Below are positions 11,480 through 22,041 of a DNA stretch of 64,000 nucleotides, piece by piece. Source of the stretch: Amaurobius ferox (lineage: Eukaryota > Arthropoda > Arachnida > Araneae > Amaurobiidae); the NCBI GenBank assembly GCA_951213105.1, contig OX578153.1, positions 57,830,520-57,894,519 of the forward strand, written 5' to 3'. The notes under the pieces were generated by a model that saw nothing but the letters and a program-made list of their open reading frames with translations, did no database searches and was not told where the DNA came from. Positions within the stretch are counted from its first letter, which is position 1. The number at the start of each line of letters is the position of its first letter. Both the position numbers and the translations under genes were made by a program.

Positions 11480-11750
11480 GTGCCTCATGAGTGCAGGAGG
11501 TATCCTTTCCCGGCCGTGCAGCTAGCTACTCTAAACCCACTATGTGAGTCGCACGGTCTGGAGTCTTCAGACCTCCGACATCTTTACACTAACCTACAGG
11601 GTTGATTTGTTCGTGTACCATTATAAAGAGCCGTGCTGCCCCAACCTGGAATCGAACCCTAGATCACTGAACTGGTCAGCCGTTTCTCTACCGTTGAACT
11701 ACTGTGACGAAATTGCAAGCTTTTATCGTCGAAGTGAACTAAACACACAC
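11480..11750 (-). repeat. tRNA-derived repeat, family S2, variant body
   Basis: The minus strand shows AGTTCAACGGTAGAG (A box, near 11700) and GGGTTCGATTCCAGG (B box, near 11655), then 'gaacaaatcaaccctgtaggtta' and 'gatgtcggaggtctgaag' as in 45300-45350. After that it diverges into a different body, so it is a rearranged or chimeric copy. Confidence 0.6.
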
Positions 11751-11776
11751 ACAAAATAAGAACAAAACAAAAAAAA

Positions 11777-12524
11777 TCTGATGTGGGCAGCACATGACTT
11801 TCCCTGCAGACTTATATTAACGTTCTCCTTATTTTAACTAAATTTATTTCACTTTTAATTCAATTTTCGTTCTCATTCGGTAACCGGGCTTATTTTCAAA
11901 GGTGGCGTAGGGAAAGTACGAAAAACTAAAATATCTCGAGAACGGCTAGTCCTAGTGTAATGGGGTTGGTCTTATTCTTTTCGTCGTTAAAAATTACGTC
12001 TTAAATCAGCATTTAATGGATATATTTGAGTATACACAGTTCTTTAGGTTAGATTTGGACGATTTTTGCGGGCCATTTTGCAAAAAAGGCAGGTCATTTT
12101 TTCCGAATCGCACCAAAATCTAATCAGCACCAAGGTAACCCACAAGTGACTCATCTACCGAATTTTGTGAAATTCGGTCCATCAGTTTTTCAGTTAGAGT
12201 GGATACAAGCTTTTGCGGGCCATTTCGCAAAAAAAGGCGGGTTCTTTTATTCCGAATCGTACCCAAAACTAATCAGCACCAGCCCCGCCCACAAGTGACT
12301 TACCTACAAAATTTTGTGAAATTCGGTCCATTAGTTTTTTAGTTAGAGTGGATACAAAATCTGCACAGACAGACACACAGACACACACACAGACGTCACG
12401 CTAAAAATGGTTTTTTCGTATTCTAGAGGTCTTGAAACGTGTAGATCCGTCGAAAACTCGAGTTGTGATTTTCGGCATGATTCCAATACTTTCCCTATAC
12501 ATTACCATGTATTGCAGGGAAAGT
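11777..12524 (+). mobile_element. Terminal-hairpin element, family B
   Basis: Starts TCTGATGTGGGCAGCACATG, as in family C, followed by ACTTTCC. Ends in a hairpin at 12488-12524 (ACTTTCCC...GGGAAAGT). Contains an internal direct duplication of about 145 bp (about 12058-12203 and 12204-12358; 'gcgggccattt' to 'agttagagtggatacaa'), a GACAGACACACAG microsatellite (12366-12392) and the conserved 3' block GTCTTGAAACGTG..GTCGAAAACTCGA. It links families A and C. Confidence 0.7.
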
Positions 12525-12589
12525 AATAATGAAAGGGTATAGAAATAAAAAATATCAACTATTGTTTTCTACTGAGCTGTATTTATTTC

Positions 12590-13235
12590 AGGGTAAAACT
12601 CGGAAAGATATAGTTCCGATTATCCGAGATAATGTAAACGGAGGATAGTTTTTATACAATCAACCTTTTTTAATTAGCACTAAGAAACATTATATGCTGC
12701 ACTGTGAAATTTAACGCTAACCTTGCAGCAACCGCCCTTCCTCCTCTATAGGATCTCCATTTCTATCATTAAGATAACTTGCACTGTTTTGGAAAATAAA
12801 TATATCCAATAAATACATAGATAGTTATGTGTTTATTTGTTTAGTACATACTCTGGCGTACTCTCATCCTGCTGTTCGCAATCACATTTAGGTCTTCCGT
12901 AGACGAAATTATTGAACTTTCTCCTGAACGCACATAATCCTGATTTTTACCATTTTTGCTCTCCCTCATTCACTAAATTTATAATTATATCAACGGTCAT
13001 CTCCTGTTGCTCATCCTCATTCATCCAATCTTGGATGTCTTTCTATTGTAATATGTTATGAAATTGGAAGAATTTTTACTAGCTCTGTGGAAGGTTATCT
13101 TCATCGTCATCTTTTTCCTTGGTTAAGCTGAAAATACATTTCCAGGACTTCACGAGAATTGATAACTTCTTAAGAGAAAAGTGATGAGTCAGGGGAAAAA
13201 AAGCTACCTCGGATAATCTGGCCTTTATTGTATTT
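12590..13235 (-). pseudogene. Tigger/pogo-like transposase remnant
   Basis: Translating the minus strand gives KDIQDWMNEDEQQEM..DIIINLV (13042 down to 12947, then a stop). This resembles the acidic C-terminal segment of Tigger-type DDE transposases ('V-E-E-W-L-N..DE..TDEEI'). Just upstream, about 13170-13079, another frame reads SLKKLSILVKSWKCIF, resembling the preceding 'LK.AW.K' segment, and ends in a stop. Stops and a frame change show it is dead. At 12595-12650 'gttccgattatccgagataatg' resembles a Tigger terminal repeat. The N-terminal HTH/CENP-B and catalytic regions were not found, so the assignment rests on short motifs. Confidence 0.45.
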
Positions 13236-13699
13236 AGTTTTTCCTGCCTAATATCTGAATTATATAGCCTACTGTATTGTTCACATACTATATGTCTAGT
13301 TTGAACTGCATTTGCAACTTGTCATGGATGAAAAGTATACATAGAACATTTCGCAATCGGATTTAAAAAAATACGAAATAAGAAAAGTGAACCCCATGTG
13401 GGCACATATTAAACACTAAAGTGGAAAAAATGTCTAAAACAAAAAAGATTAGGACATCTAATGGCGTGACAAGATTAAAAAATTCGGTATCAGAAATTTT
13501 CAAAACCGGGGTGATGGTATTAATATTTATATTTCTAGATTTTAAATAAAATTTTAGATTTTCAACTTTCAATATTTCAATATTTAAAAAAATAAAAAAT
13601 TAACTCAAAACGTCAAGGCTGGAACTTATTAAAACAAGAAAGATCAATCATGCATAAAGCATTGATTATAAAACACTTTCCAATTTCAATGCAATTTTA
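13236..13699. other. No gene seen
   Basis: AT-rich sequence without recognisable elements. Confidence 0.4.
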
Positions 13700-14160
13700 T
13701 TTAAACATCTCTAAAATGCGATACATTCCTCGGTAATATTTTTTAAATTATCACAATGCTACAGTAATTTATTATATTTAAAAACTTAAAACTTCATCGA
13801 AAAAAATGAACTTTATGCAAATGACGGCAATGAAATAAAAATTGCCTGGTTTAAACATCTCTAAAATGCGATACATTCCTCGGTAATATTTTTAAAATTA
13901 TCATAATACTACAATAATTTATTATATTTGAAAACTTCATCGGAAGCAAATGAACTTTATTCAAATGACATCATCGAAATATAAATCGCCTGGTTCTCTG
14001 TATAAAAGCAGCATTTCATTCATAACTTTTTTCCATTTCATTCATCACAATACTATAATAATTTATTTTATTTAAAAACTTAAAAAAATGGAGGTTCAAG
14101 GAATTTAAATCCATACTTAAAACTTTATCGAAAAAAGCATCTGCTTCTCTTTATAAAATC
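13700..14160. repeat. Tandem duplication, about 150-bp unit
   Basis: 'ttaaacatctctaaaatgcgatacattcctcgg' starts at 13701 and again at 13851 (period 150). A third, degenerate partial unit around 14040-14135 keeps only 'caatactataataattta..tttaaaaacttaaaa' and 'aaaactttatcg'. Confidence 0.75.
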
Positions 14161-14289
14161 AATGTATGTTTCATTCATATCAGCTATATTACAGAATCCA
14201 TGAGCTAAATAGTTTTGCATTAAAGAAATGCAGCATTGATAATCTGAATATTTCCTAAAGCTTTCGAAGTAATTTGTGAATATTAAATC

Positions 14290-14545
14290 CGCTTAAAATT
14301 TTTTTGAAAAATTAGGACCCATAGGGTTCAGTGTATTTCATTTCTTCAACCCGGGTTCAATCCAAAACTAATTGGGTGATATTATTCATTTATATTCCCG
14401 TAGGTCCCACAGACCGTCTAAATAACATACTATAATTTCATTTTGATAAAGTCATTTTTACGGCAGTTATCGTGCTAATGGACAGACAGACAGACAGACA
14501 GAATGAGCAAAGTTATAAACTCTTTTCAACTATGTTGTAAAGTGT
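14290..14545 (+). repeat. Dispersed repeat pair F, copy 1, with (GACA)n
   Basis: Matches 28405-28655: 'tttttgaaaaatta', 'gtatttcatt', 'aaactaattgggtgatattattcat', 'atttcattttgataaa', 'tcatttttacggcagttatcgt', then a GACA tract and 'gaatga..aaagt'. Copy 1 has an expanded (GACA)n and copy 2 a single unit. Non-coding, unknown class. Confidence 0.65.
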
Positions 14546-15019
14546 TAAAAAAGCATTTGCGTCTGTATAATTAAGCGTAAATACACAAAGAGAAGCAATA
14601 AATTGGAAAATATATTAAAGTAATAACATAACAGTGATATCACGAGTACCTGATTCGACGGCTATAATACAAATTACCGACTGAAAGCAATAAAATGAAA
14701 CGAAAAATGTTACACAATACAAAGAAAAGCATTTATATAAATTAAGTCATAACCTATAAATTACAATATATTTATTTTACAGTATATTTTAGAGTATAAA
14801 TATCCTATAGTTTACAGTTGTATATTACATAAAGTAATATAAAAAGATAAAACCTAAAGGGAAAAAATTAACGAATTGATGATTCTTGATTGAATTAATT
14901 GAATTTCAACCAATTAGTAGTAAGTTGGAACAAAATGGCTGCTTTTTGGAACGAAATGGCTAAATGGCGTAAAAGAATGAGATAACTGTAAACACTATCA
15001 AAACTGAATTTGGGAAAAA
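14546..15019. other. No gene seen
   Basis: AT-rich sequence with no recognisable feature. Confidence 0.4.
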
Positions 15020-15165
15020 GAGATAAACTTTCGGAAATATCATTTGTTCTCAAATACTAAACGCTGGAATGAACTAATAATATAGTTCCGAATTATCAAT
15101 TGTTCTCAAATACTAAGCATCGGAATGAATTAAGATTATAGTTCCGATTTATCATTTAACTAAAA
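15020..15165. repeat. Short tandem repeat, about 60 bp
   Basis: About 2.5 units of 'tcatttgttctcaaatactaa..gctggaatgaa..tatagttccga' start near 15040, 15098 and 15143. Confidence 0.6.
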
Positions 15166-15490
15166 GTTGAAAAAATGGATTGACTTACTCAGCAAAATAA
15201 TACGATAAGAGGCATTTATTCTTATATTGTTAATAAGAACTTTGAAAACTGCGAGTAATAGAGAATGATAGTTACAATCTAGCAGCTGTATAAATATCTT
15301 AAATCAACAGTACCAAAATACTGATATTTTCAAATCAATACCTGTAAAATACCGACAAAATTTCTCCGGAGTCCCGGTTTTTGGAATTCCGTTAAGCCAG
15401 TATTGGATGACATGGGATATTTGAGACCAATCCTTCAAACAGAACATACAATACTGACTTTAATATCAAAATGTTCTTCTCATTTGTATT
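15166..15490. other. No gene seen
   Basis: AT-rich flank of the family C cluster. Confidence 0.35.
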
Positions 15491-16398
15491 ACTTTCCTTA
15501 TATACATAATGCATAAGGAAAGTATTGTGACGGGGTCAAAAATTCGAATTCGAGTTTTTGACGGGAGAGCACGTTTCAACCATCCCTGATCACAAATCCA
15601 ACATCTTTCAGGCGATGTCTGTGTGTGTGTCTGTGTGTGTGTGGAGACGATATCTCACGAACGAATGGAGCGATTCGAATGAAATTTAGTACAAAAATCG
15701 CATTCCATGAATACTGGAAGCCTATTGTTTTTAAACGCAATCGAATCTTCAGAACCCCTCTATATTTTCAAGCGAAATTTTGAAAAAATCATCAAAAAAT
15801 CAAAACCTTTAATAAAGTTACGCAAATCGACATTTCAAATGTAATTTTTCCTTAGAAATCGATTTACATAAGCTTTAGAACGCCAGCATGAACCGTTCTC
15901 GAGATATTGTATATTTTTCAAATAAATTTATCAAAAAGTCCCTTAAGTTAAAAAAAAATATATTAACTTTTGAGAAACATGTTCACTTTTCATATGTAAT
16001 ATCATGCGATAAATTTGGTGATATCATTCTCGTGGATCTAGCTCGTTCCATTCATGAGAAAATATACTTTGAGTAATACTTTTGTTTTTAAAGGCCAATA
16101 GTCATTTATCTGCTATAAGAATAACTTATTTCTCCGTCCGTAACGCTTGGCGAGATTTTGGCGACGAATTTGGCGGAATGTCGCCAACTTCGCGATTTTT
16201 TAAATGTTGCCAAATTAACGAAAATCTTGCCAAATGGATAAAAATGACGCTAAATCAATGAAAATGACGACTAATTGATAATTCAATATCTTGGAAAGAA
16301 TATAAGTATCTACTATAAGAATAACCTAATTTTTTTTGCTGTAAAAGTAGTAAATTCATTGCATTATATAAGGAAAGTCATGTGCTGCCCACATCAGA
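15491..16398 (-). mobile_element. Terminal-hairpin element, family C, copy 1
   Basis: In sense (minus) orientation it starts TCTGATGTGGGCAGCACATG (16398) and ends in a palindrome at 15491-15522 with arms ACTTTCCTTATA/TAAGGAAAGT. The subterminal ACTTTCCTTATATAATGC near 16370 can pair with the same hairpin arm. Between them are 'gttggcgacattccgccaa', conserved A/T-rich blocks and a (CA)n tract near 15620. No coding capacity. Confidence 0.75.
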
Positions 16399-16406
16399 TT
16401 TTTTTG

Positions 16407-17295
16407 CTTTCCTTATATACATAATGTATAAGGAAAGTATCGTGACGGGGTCGAAATCGAGTTTTAGACGGGAGAGCACGTTTCAAGCACACCTGATCAC
16501 GAATCAAACATTTTTGAAGTGATGTCTGTGTGTGTGTGTGTGTGTATGTGTGTGTGTGTGTATGTGTGTGTGTGTGTGTGTCAGTGAGTCTGTGGAGACG
16601 ATAACTGACGAACGAATGGACCGATTCGAACAAAATTTGGTACAAAAATAATAATCCGTAAGCACTGGAAGCCTATTGTTTTTATACGCAATCGAATGTT
16701 CAGAACCCCCCTAAATTTTCGAATAATTCGAATGAAATTTTGAAAAAATTGTCAAAAAATCAAAACCGCTAATAAAGTTACGCAAATAGACATTTCTTAT
16801 GTAATTTTTCATTAGAAAACGATTGACATAAATTTTAGAACACTAACCTGAACCGTTCTCGAGATATTGTACATTATTAAAAAAAAATATTAAAAAGTCA
16901 TATAAAATAAAAAATATATATTTCCTATTGAGAAACATGTTCAATTTCCATATGTAATACCATGCGATAAATTGGGTGACATCATTCTCGGGGATCTAGC
17001 TCGTTCCATTCATGAAAAAATATACTTTATGTAATACTTTTGTATTTGAACGCCAATAGTCATTTATCTGCTGTAAGAATAACTTATTTCTTCGTCCATA
17101 ACGCTTGGCGAGATTTTTGCGACGAATTTGGCGGAGTGTCGCCAACTTTGCGACTTTTTGAAATGTTGCCAAATTAACGAAAATCTCGCCAAATGGATAA
17201 AAATGACGCTAAATCAATGAAAATGACTGCAAATTGTCGAAAATTCAATATCTTGGAAATAATATTAGTATCTACTATAAGAAAAACCTATTTTT
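16407..17295 (-). mobile_element. Terminal-hairpin element, family C, copy 2 (sense 5' end missing)
   Basis: Nearly collinear with copy 1, including the hairpin (16406-16437) and a long (GT)n (16524-16580). It lacks the TCTGATG..ACTTTCC block, because sequence passes from 'gaaaaacctattttt' straight into the hairpin of copy 3. This suggests unequal exchange or tandem replication rather than independent insertion. Confidence 0.7.
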
Positions 17296-18299
17296 ACTTT
17301 CCTTATATACATAATGTATAAGGAAAGTATTGTGACGGGGTCGAAAATTCGAATTCGAGTTTTCGACGGGAGAGCACGTTTCAAGCATCCCTGATCACGA
17401 ATCAAACATTTTTGGAGTGATGTCTGTGTGTGTGTGTGTGTGTGTGAAAGTATGTGTGTATGTGTGTGTGTCAGTGAGTCTGTGGAGACGATAACTGACG
17501 AACGAATGGACCGATTCGAACCAAATTTGGTACAAAAATCACAATCCATAAACACTGGAAGCCTATTGTTTTTATACGTAATCGAATGTTCAGAACCTCC
17601 CTAAATTTTCGAATGAAATTTTGAAAAAATCGTCAAAAAATCAAAACCGCTAATAAAGTTACGCAAATAGACATTTCTTATGTAATTTTTCATTAGAAAA
17701 CGATTGGCATAAATTTTAGAAGGCTAACATGAACCGTTCTCGAGATATTGTACATTTTTCAAAAAAATTATGAAAAAGTCACATAAAAAAAAATTCCTAT
17801 TGAGAAACATGTTCACTTTTCATATGTAATACCATGCGATAAATCGAGTGACATCATTCTCGTGGATCTAGCTCGTTCCATTCATGAAAAAATATACTTT
17901 GAATAATACTTTTGTATTTGAACGCAAATAGTCATTTATCTGCTGTAAGAATAACTTTTTTCTTAGTGCATAACTCTTGGCGAGATTTTGGCGACGAATT
18001 TGGCGAAATGTCGCCAACTTGGCGACTTTTTGAAATGTTGCCAAATTAACGTAAATCTCGTCAAATGGATAAAAATGACGCTAAATCAATGAAAATGACA
18101 ACTAATTGTCGAAAATTCAATATCATGGAAAGAATATTAGTATCTACTATAAGAAAAACCTATTTTTTTACTGTAAAAGTAGTAAATTCATTACATTATA
18201 TAAGGAAAGTCATGTGTTGCCCACATCAGATTTTTTTTACTGTGAAAGTAGTAAATTTATTACATTATATAAGGAAAGTCATGTGTTGCCCACATCAGA
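17296..18299 (-). mobile_element. Terminal-hairpin element, family C, copy 3, with duplicated end
   Basis: Full copy from the hairpin (17296-17327) to TCTGATG (18230). The terminal 69 bp are then repeated (18231-18299) with only a few substitutions. It contains (GT)n at about 17423-17475. The uninterrupted 'gacatcattctcgtgg' near 17850 is the empty-site reference for the Helitron insertion at 55405. Confidence 0.75.
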
Positions 18300-18369
18300 T
18301 TTTTTAGTTATGGACCCGTATAAGAGACTTTGATTCCATTGTAATGCTAATACGTTTATAAGATACATA

Positions 18370-18640
18370 TCGACCCATGGGGATTCCCAGGATTAGTCAG
18401 TGCAATGGTGAGGACTGCAAATATGCAGATAAATGAGCAGAGATGGAAACTGCAGAAGGAGCAGATGGGTGCTGAGGACGGCGGCTAATTGGAGTACAAG
18501 GATTCGATGTGATGATGAGTTGTGCGATGATAATGCTTATCAAGTTTCAGAATCTGTAATCCTGGTTTATCAGTAGCGTTGTTGATTAACACGTGTCATG
18601 CGTTGTAGATGAGTTTGTTTAGCGTATTTGTGTCTGAGCA
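18370..18640. repeat. Dispersed repeat pair G, copy 1
   Basis: Aligns with 28795-29060: 'cagtgcaatggtgaggactg', 'tgcagataaatgagc', 'cggcggctaattggagtacaag', 'gtgatgatgagt', 'gatgataatgcttatc'. Higher GC than the surroundings. No conserved reading frame was recognised. Confidence 0.6.
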
Positions 18641-18663
18641 CTGCAAATAAGTTTGGTAAATAA

Positions 18664-19350
18664 TTCCTGTGTGAGATATAGCATTGGCTAGCAAGGTAGT
18701 TCCTAAGGTATTTCACAAAATATTTGCAATTACGAAAAGCTTGCAGTAGGAGGTTTCATTCATTCCTATATAAGATATAATATTAGCCAGCAAGGTGGTT
18801 CCTAAAGTGGTTCGCAACTTTTTAGCAATTACGAAAGCTTGCAATAGGAGGTTTCATTCATTCCTATATAAGATATAATATTAGCCAGCAAGGTGGTTTC
18901 TAAAGTGGTTCGCTACTTCTTAGCAATTACGAAAGCTTGCAATAGGAGGTTTCATTCATTCCTATATAAGATGTAATATTAGCCAGCAAGGTGGTTCCTA
19001 AAGTGGTTCGCAACTTCTTAGCAATTACGAATGCTTGCAATAGGAGGTTTCATTCATTCATGTATAAGATATAATATTAGCCAGTAAGGTGGTTCCTAAA
19101 GTGGTTCGCAACTTCTTAGCAATTACGAAAGCTTGCAATAGGAGGTTTCATTCATTCCTATATAAGATATAATATTAGCCAGCAAGGTGGTTTCTAAAGT
19201 GGTTCGCTACTTCTTAGCAATTACGAAAGCTTGCAATAGGAGGTTTCATTCATTCCTATATAAGATATAATATTAGCCAGTAAGGTGGTTCTTAAAGTGG
19301 TTCGCAACTTCTTAGCAATTACGAAAGCTTGCAATAGGAGGTTTCATTCA
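18664..19350. repeat. 98-bp tandem repeat, seven units
   Basis: Units start at 18664 (diverged, 99 bp), 18763, 18861, 18959, 19057, 19155 and 19253. The last six are exactly 98 bp and nearly identical ('ttcctatataagatataata..ttgcaataggaggtttcattca'). Units 3 and 6 share variants (ggtttcta, cgctactt), and units 5 and 7 share 'agccagtaag', hinting at multi-unit duplication. There are no spacers, so this is a minisatellite and not a CRISPR. Confidence 0.9.
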
Positions 19351-19597
19351 GTATATTCTATAACAGTAGTTGTCGTCATGGAAGATTCAATATTGACTAC
19401 ACTGTAACACCTGTACACTCTGCAGCTTTTGCTCATTTTTTTCAGCTACTTTGTTGATAATTTCGCCAAAATGATAAAAAAGCCACAATTACAGGCGTTC
19501 ATGAAAATTCCAGCTTCATTTCTGAAATATGCAGCTAATTATTGTTTGTCCAAGCGTTATTTTTTTGTGTGTGTGTATATATATATATATGTTTATG

Positions 19598-20581
19598 TAT
19601 ACCCTCAAACCTGTTTTTGTGCGGTCTTTTTTTGTACGATTTTTTATTTGTGCGATTTTTTTTGTGCGGTATATGAAAATTTCAATCAAATTGGAACATA
19701 ATTGACGAAGTTATCAATAAAAAAAAATTAGTAGGTTTGAACAGCCATTTAGTTTTTTCGATTTTTGATATATATTTCATCACATTACATAAGTATGCGT
19801 CAGCCAATTACATTACATATGTATTGAATTCTATAATCGCATAATTTAATTGTTGAACGCACAAGAATTTTCATGTAAATAAATGAAATGTGCAATAGCA
19901 TATTGCGATGGAATTCTTGCGTAGCAAAGCAAAAATGCATTGATCGCAAATAAACATTGAAGGACATCTGCAGCGTGTCAGTTCGGGTTTTCCTGAAACG
20001 GACTGCGTGTCTCGTTAGGTCGCTGAGTTGGTTTTTTGCTAATGAGATAGTTGGCGACTAGTCTCATGCTTTGTTTTGTTTGTTTTAACGAGTAGGTAGA
20101 AGAAGTTTACTTGAAGGGAGCAAAGAGTTTTAAAGAGTAATTTTTAAATCTAATATTAATTGACGTCCTTCAAAGTGCTTTCACATTTCTATTGTCAGAC
20201 TACGAAGGATAATGGTTATACGTTTTGAAAAGTTTTGTGTGTGTAAAATAAGTACATATGTAAATAAAATATTTAAAAATGTTCGCATGTGTATTTTCTA
20301 AATCAGATTCCAAAAGGTTTGGCGAGATTCCAAGTAGCTGCCAAGCCTCGTGTTTTGATTTCGTTTAAAAAAGCATTTCCTAGTTATTTTGTAAGGTTTT
20401 GAGTTATTTTCTACGTGAGACTTTTTTTATGCGGTCTCTATTCACCGCATCAAAAAATACTTTTTAATTGTGTTGCGAAAACTATTTTTTATAGCTACTC
20501 GTGAAGTTTTGTGCGATTTCTTTTTATGCGTTTTCTTTTATACGGTACCATCCACCGCACAAAAACAGGTTTGAGTGTATA
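19598..20581. mobile_element. TIR DNA element of about 1 kb (non-autonomous) with TA target
   Basis: The ends at 19598 and 20581 are inverted: TATACNCTCAAACCTG followed by TTTTTGTGCGGT, about 28 bp. TA lies at both ends, as in Tc1/mariner/pogo elements. Inside each end are several 'GTGCGRT' or 'TGCGGT' motifs separated by T-runs (19620-19675 and 20425-20565), which look like repeated subterminal protein-binding sites. No transposase frame is visible. Confidence 0.8.
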
Positions 20582-20917
20582 TATTATGATAACCCTTAGG
20601 AATCTTGCTCTTTATTACGATCAGCTGATTCCTCTGAAACTTTCAGTAACATGCTTGCAAATGTTTTAAACTGTAGGGAAGTGCTTTTCTGAGGGTAGTT
20701 CACAAGCACCGCTCAAGTACAAAATGCTTGTAAAAATAAGGCTCGCTAAATATATTCTACAAATTGGTCGTTGTTATGCACAGATCTAATTAATTTAAAT
20801 TTATTTACGAATTGCGGTCTTTATAGTCCATAGTTCTGTAGTACTTCAAAATTACTTTGTAAACTTTTACTATAATTCCATGTCATCCATTGTATATGCT
20901 ACCTTGAAACAAATAAT
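20582..20917. other. No gene seen
   Basis: AT-rich sequence between two elements. Confidence 0.35.
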
Positions 20918-21885
20918 TTGATGTGGTCAGTACATACTTTTCTCTACATAATGTACTTCTTTTACAGCAAACTAGTGATGTACACAATCCATGACACAAT
21001 ATTTTTAAGGTTGAATTTCGAAGTATCCCATTAACTTTCATTTCGTTTAAATCTAACTTGAGAATTAGAAATATTGCTAGCATATGTTAATCATATGATA
21101 AAAGATTTTAATCATTAGAAAATTTATGATTTTCATCAATTTTGGCATCATTTAAAAAAGTCGCTACTTTTGCAATATTTATCCAAATTTATCGCCAAGT
21201 CCAACTTAACTAAAAAATACTTACTACTTAATTTATTAAGCAACCTTTTCGATAAATTTATCTCAGAACAAGTAATATCTTAAGAACGGTTCATGCAACC
21301 GTTATGAAATGGGTGCCATTTGTTTTTAAATGCCAAATTACGGAAAAAATAACTATTTATGTAACATTATTAATGGTTCTAATTTTTGTCATGATATTTT
21401 CAAAAATTAATTTAAAATTGGGGAGGGAGCGGGATATTTCTAACATTTGATTACGTTTACAATGAATGGGTTTCCAATGTTCACTGATTGCAATAATCGT
21501 ACCAATTGTTTTAATGGCTTCATTAGTTCGTGAGCCTTCGATTCCACAGACTTATGGACACACACACACAATAACATACATACACACATTAATAAACACA
21601 CTCACACACGCACACACATAAACACTAACAAACGCACACACTAAAATGCACATACACACACACTAGCACACACACACACACACTTACATACGAACACAAA
21701 CACACTGACATTACACTCAACGAGTCGGACGGTCTGGGTCTTCAACACATTAACATACACACAAGCATACACCCACAAACATACACACATATACACAGAT
21801 ATCAATGAAAAGCATCCCATTTGATTTCAAAGATGTTTAAAACTGCTCTTTCGTCGAAAAATCGAATTCAGATATTCTGCATACG
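20918..21885 (+). mobile_element. Decayed family C terminal-hairpin element
   Basis: Begins TTTGATGTGGTCAGTACATACTTTTC (compare TCTGATGTGGGCAGCACATGACTTTC). Keeps 'cttaagaacggttcatgcaac', 'tttttaaatgccaa', 'gttcactgattgcaat' and 'cgtgagccttcgattccacagactta', a large (CA)n-rich core, and 'tttaaaactgctctttcgtcgaaaaatcgaattca'. The 3' hairpin is not recognisable. It is much older than the other copies. Confidence 0.55.
21553..21812. repeat. CA-rich microsatellite with a SINE tail crumb
   Basis: Imperfect (CA)n/(CATA)n. Near 21722-21746 it is interrupted by 'cgagtcggacggtctgggtct', the 3' tail of the SINE family, so this is probably another extremely truncated insertion. The target duplication is not readable in the repetitive context. 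Confidence 0.65.
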
Positions 21886-22041
21886 TTAAAATTAGATTTC
21901 GTTGTAGAAATAATCAAAGTTTAGTGATCATTTAAAATAAAACATATCGCAATTGCGTTGGCACAGAATTTAGATACACAGATAATATATAAAAATAAAG
22001 TGACTTTATGATGGATGTAACACTAAATACAAATTTAAACG

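Noticed and set aside
13195..13230. Second TIR of the Tigger-like element ('cctcggataatctggcc')
   Set aside because: Only a short match to the other end; could be chance, so element limits are left approximate.
16394..16645. Histidine-threonine rich frames over CA/GT tracts (also 17265-17555 and 29209-29412)
   Set aside because: Artefacts of reading dinucleotide microsatellites in repeats.
18664..19350. CRISPR-like array (also 34405-34850)
   Set aside because: Contiguous tandem units without spacers in a eukaryotic context; ordinary minisatellites.
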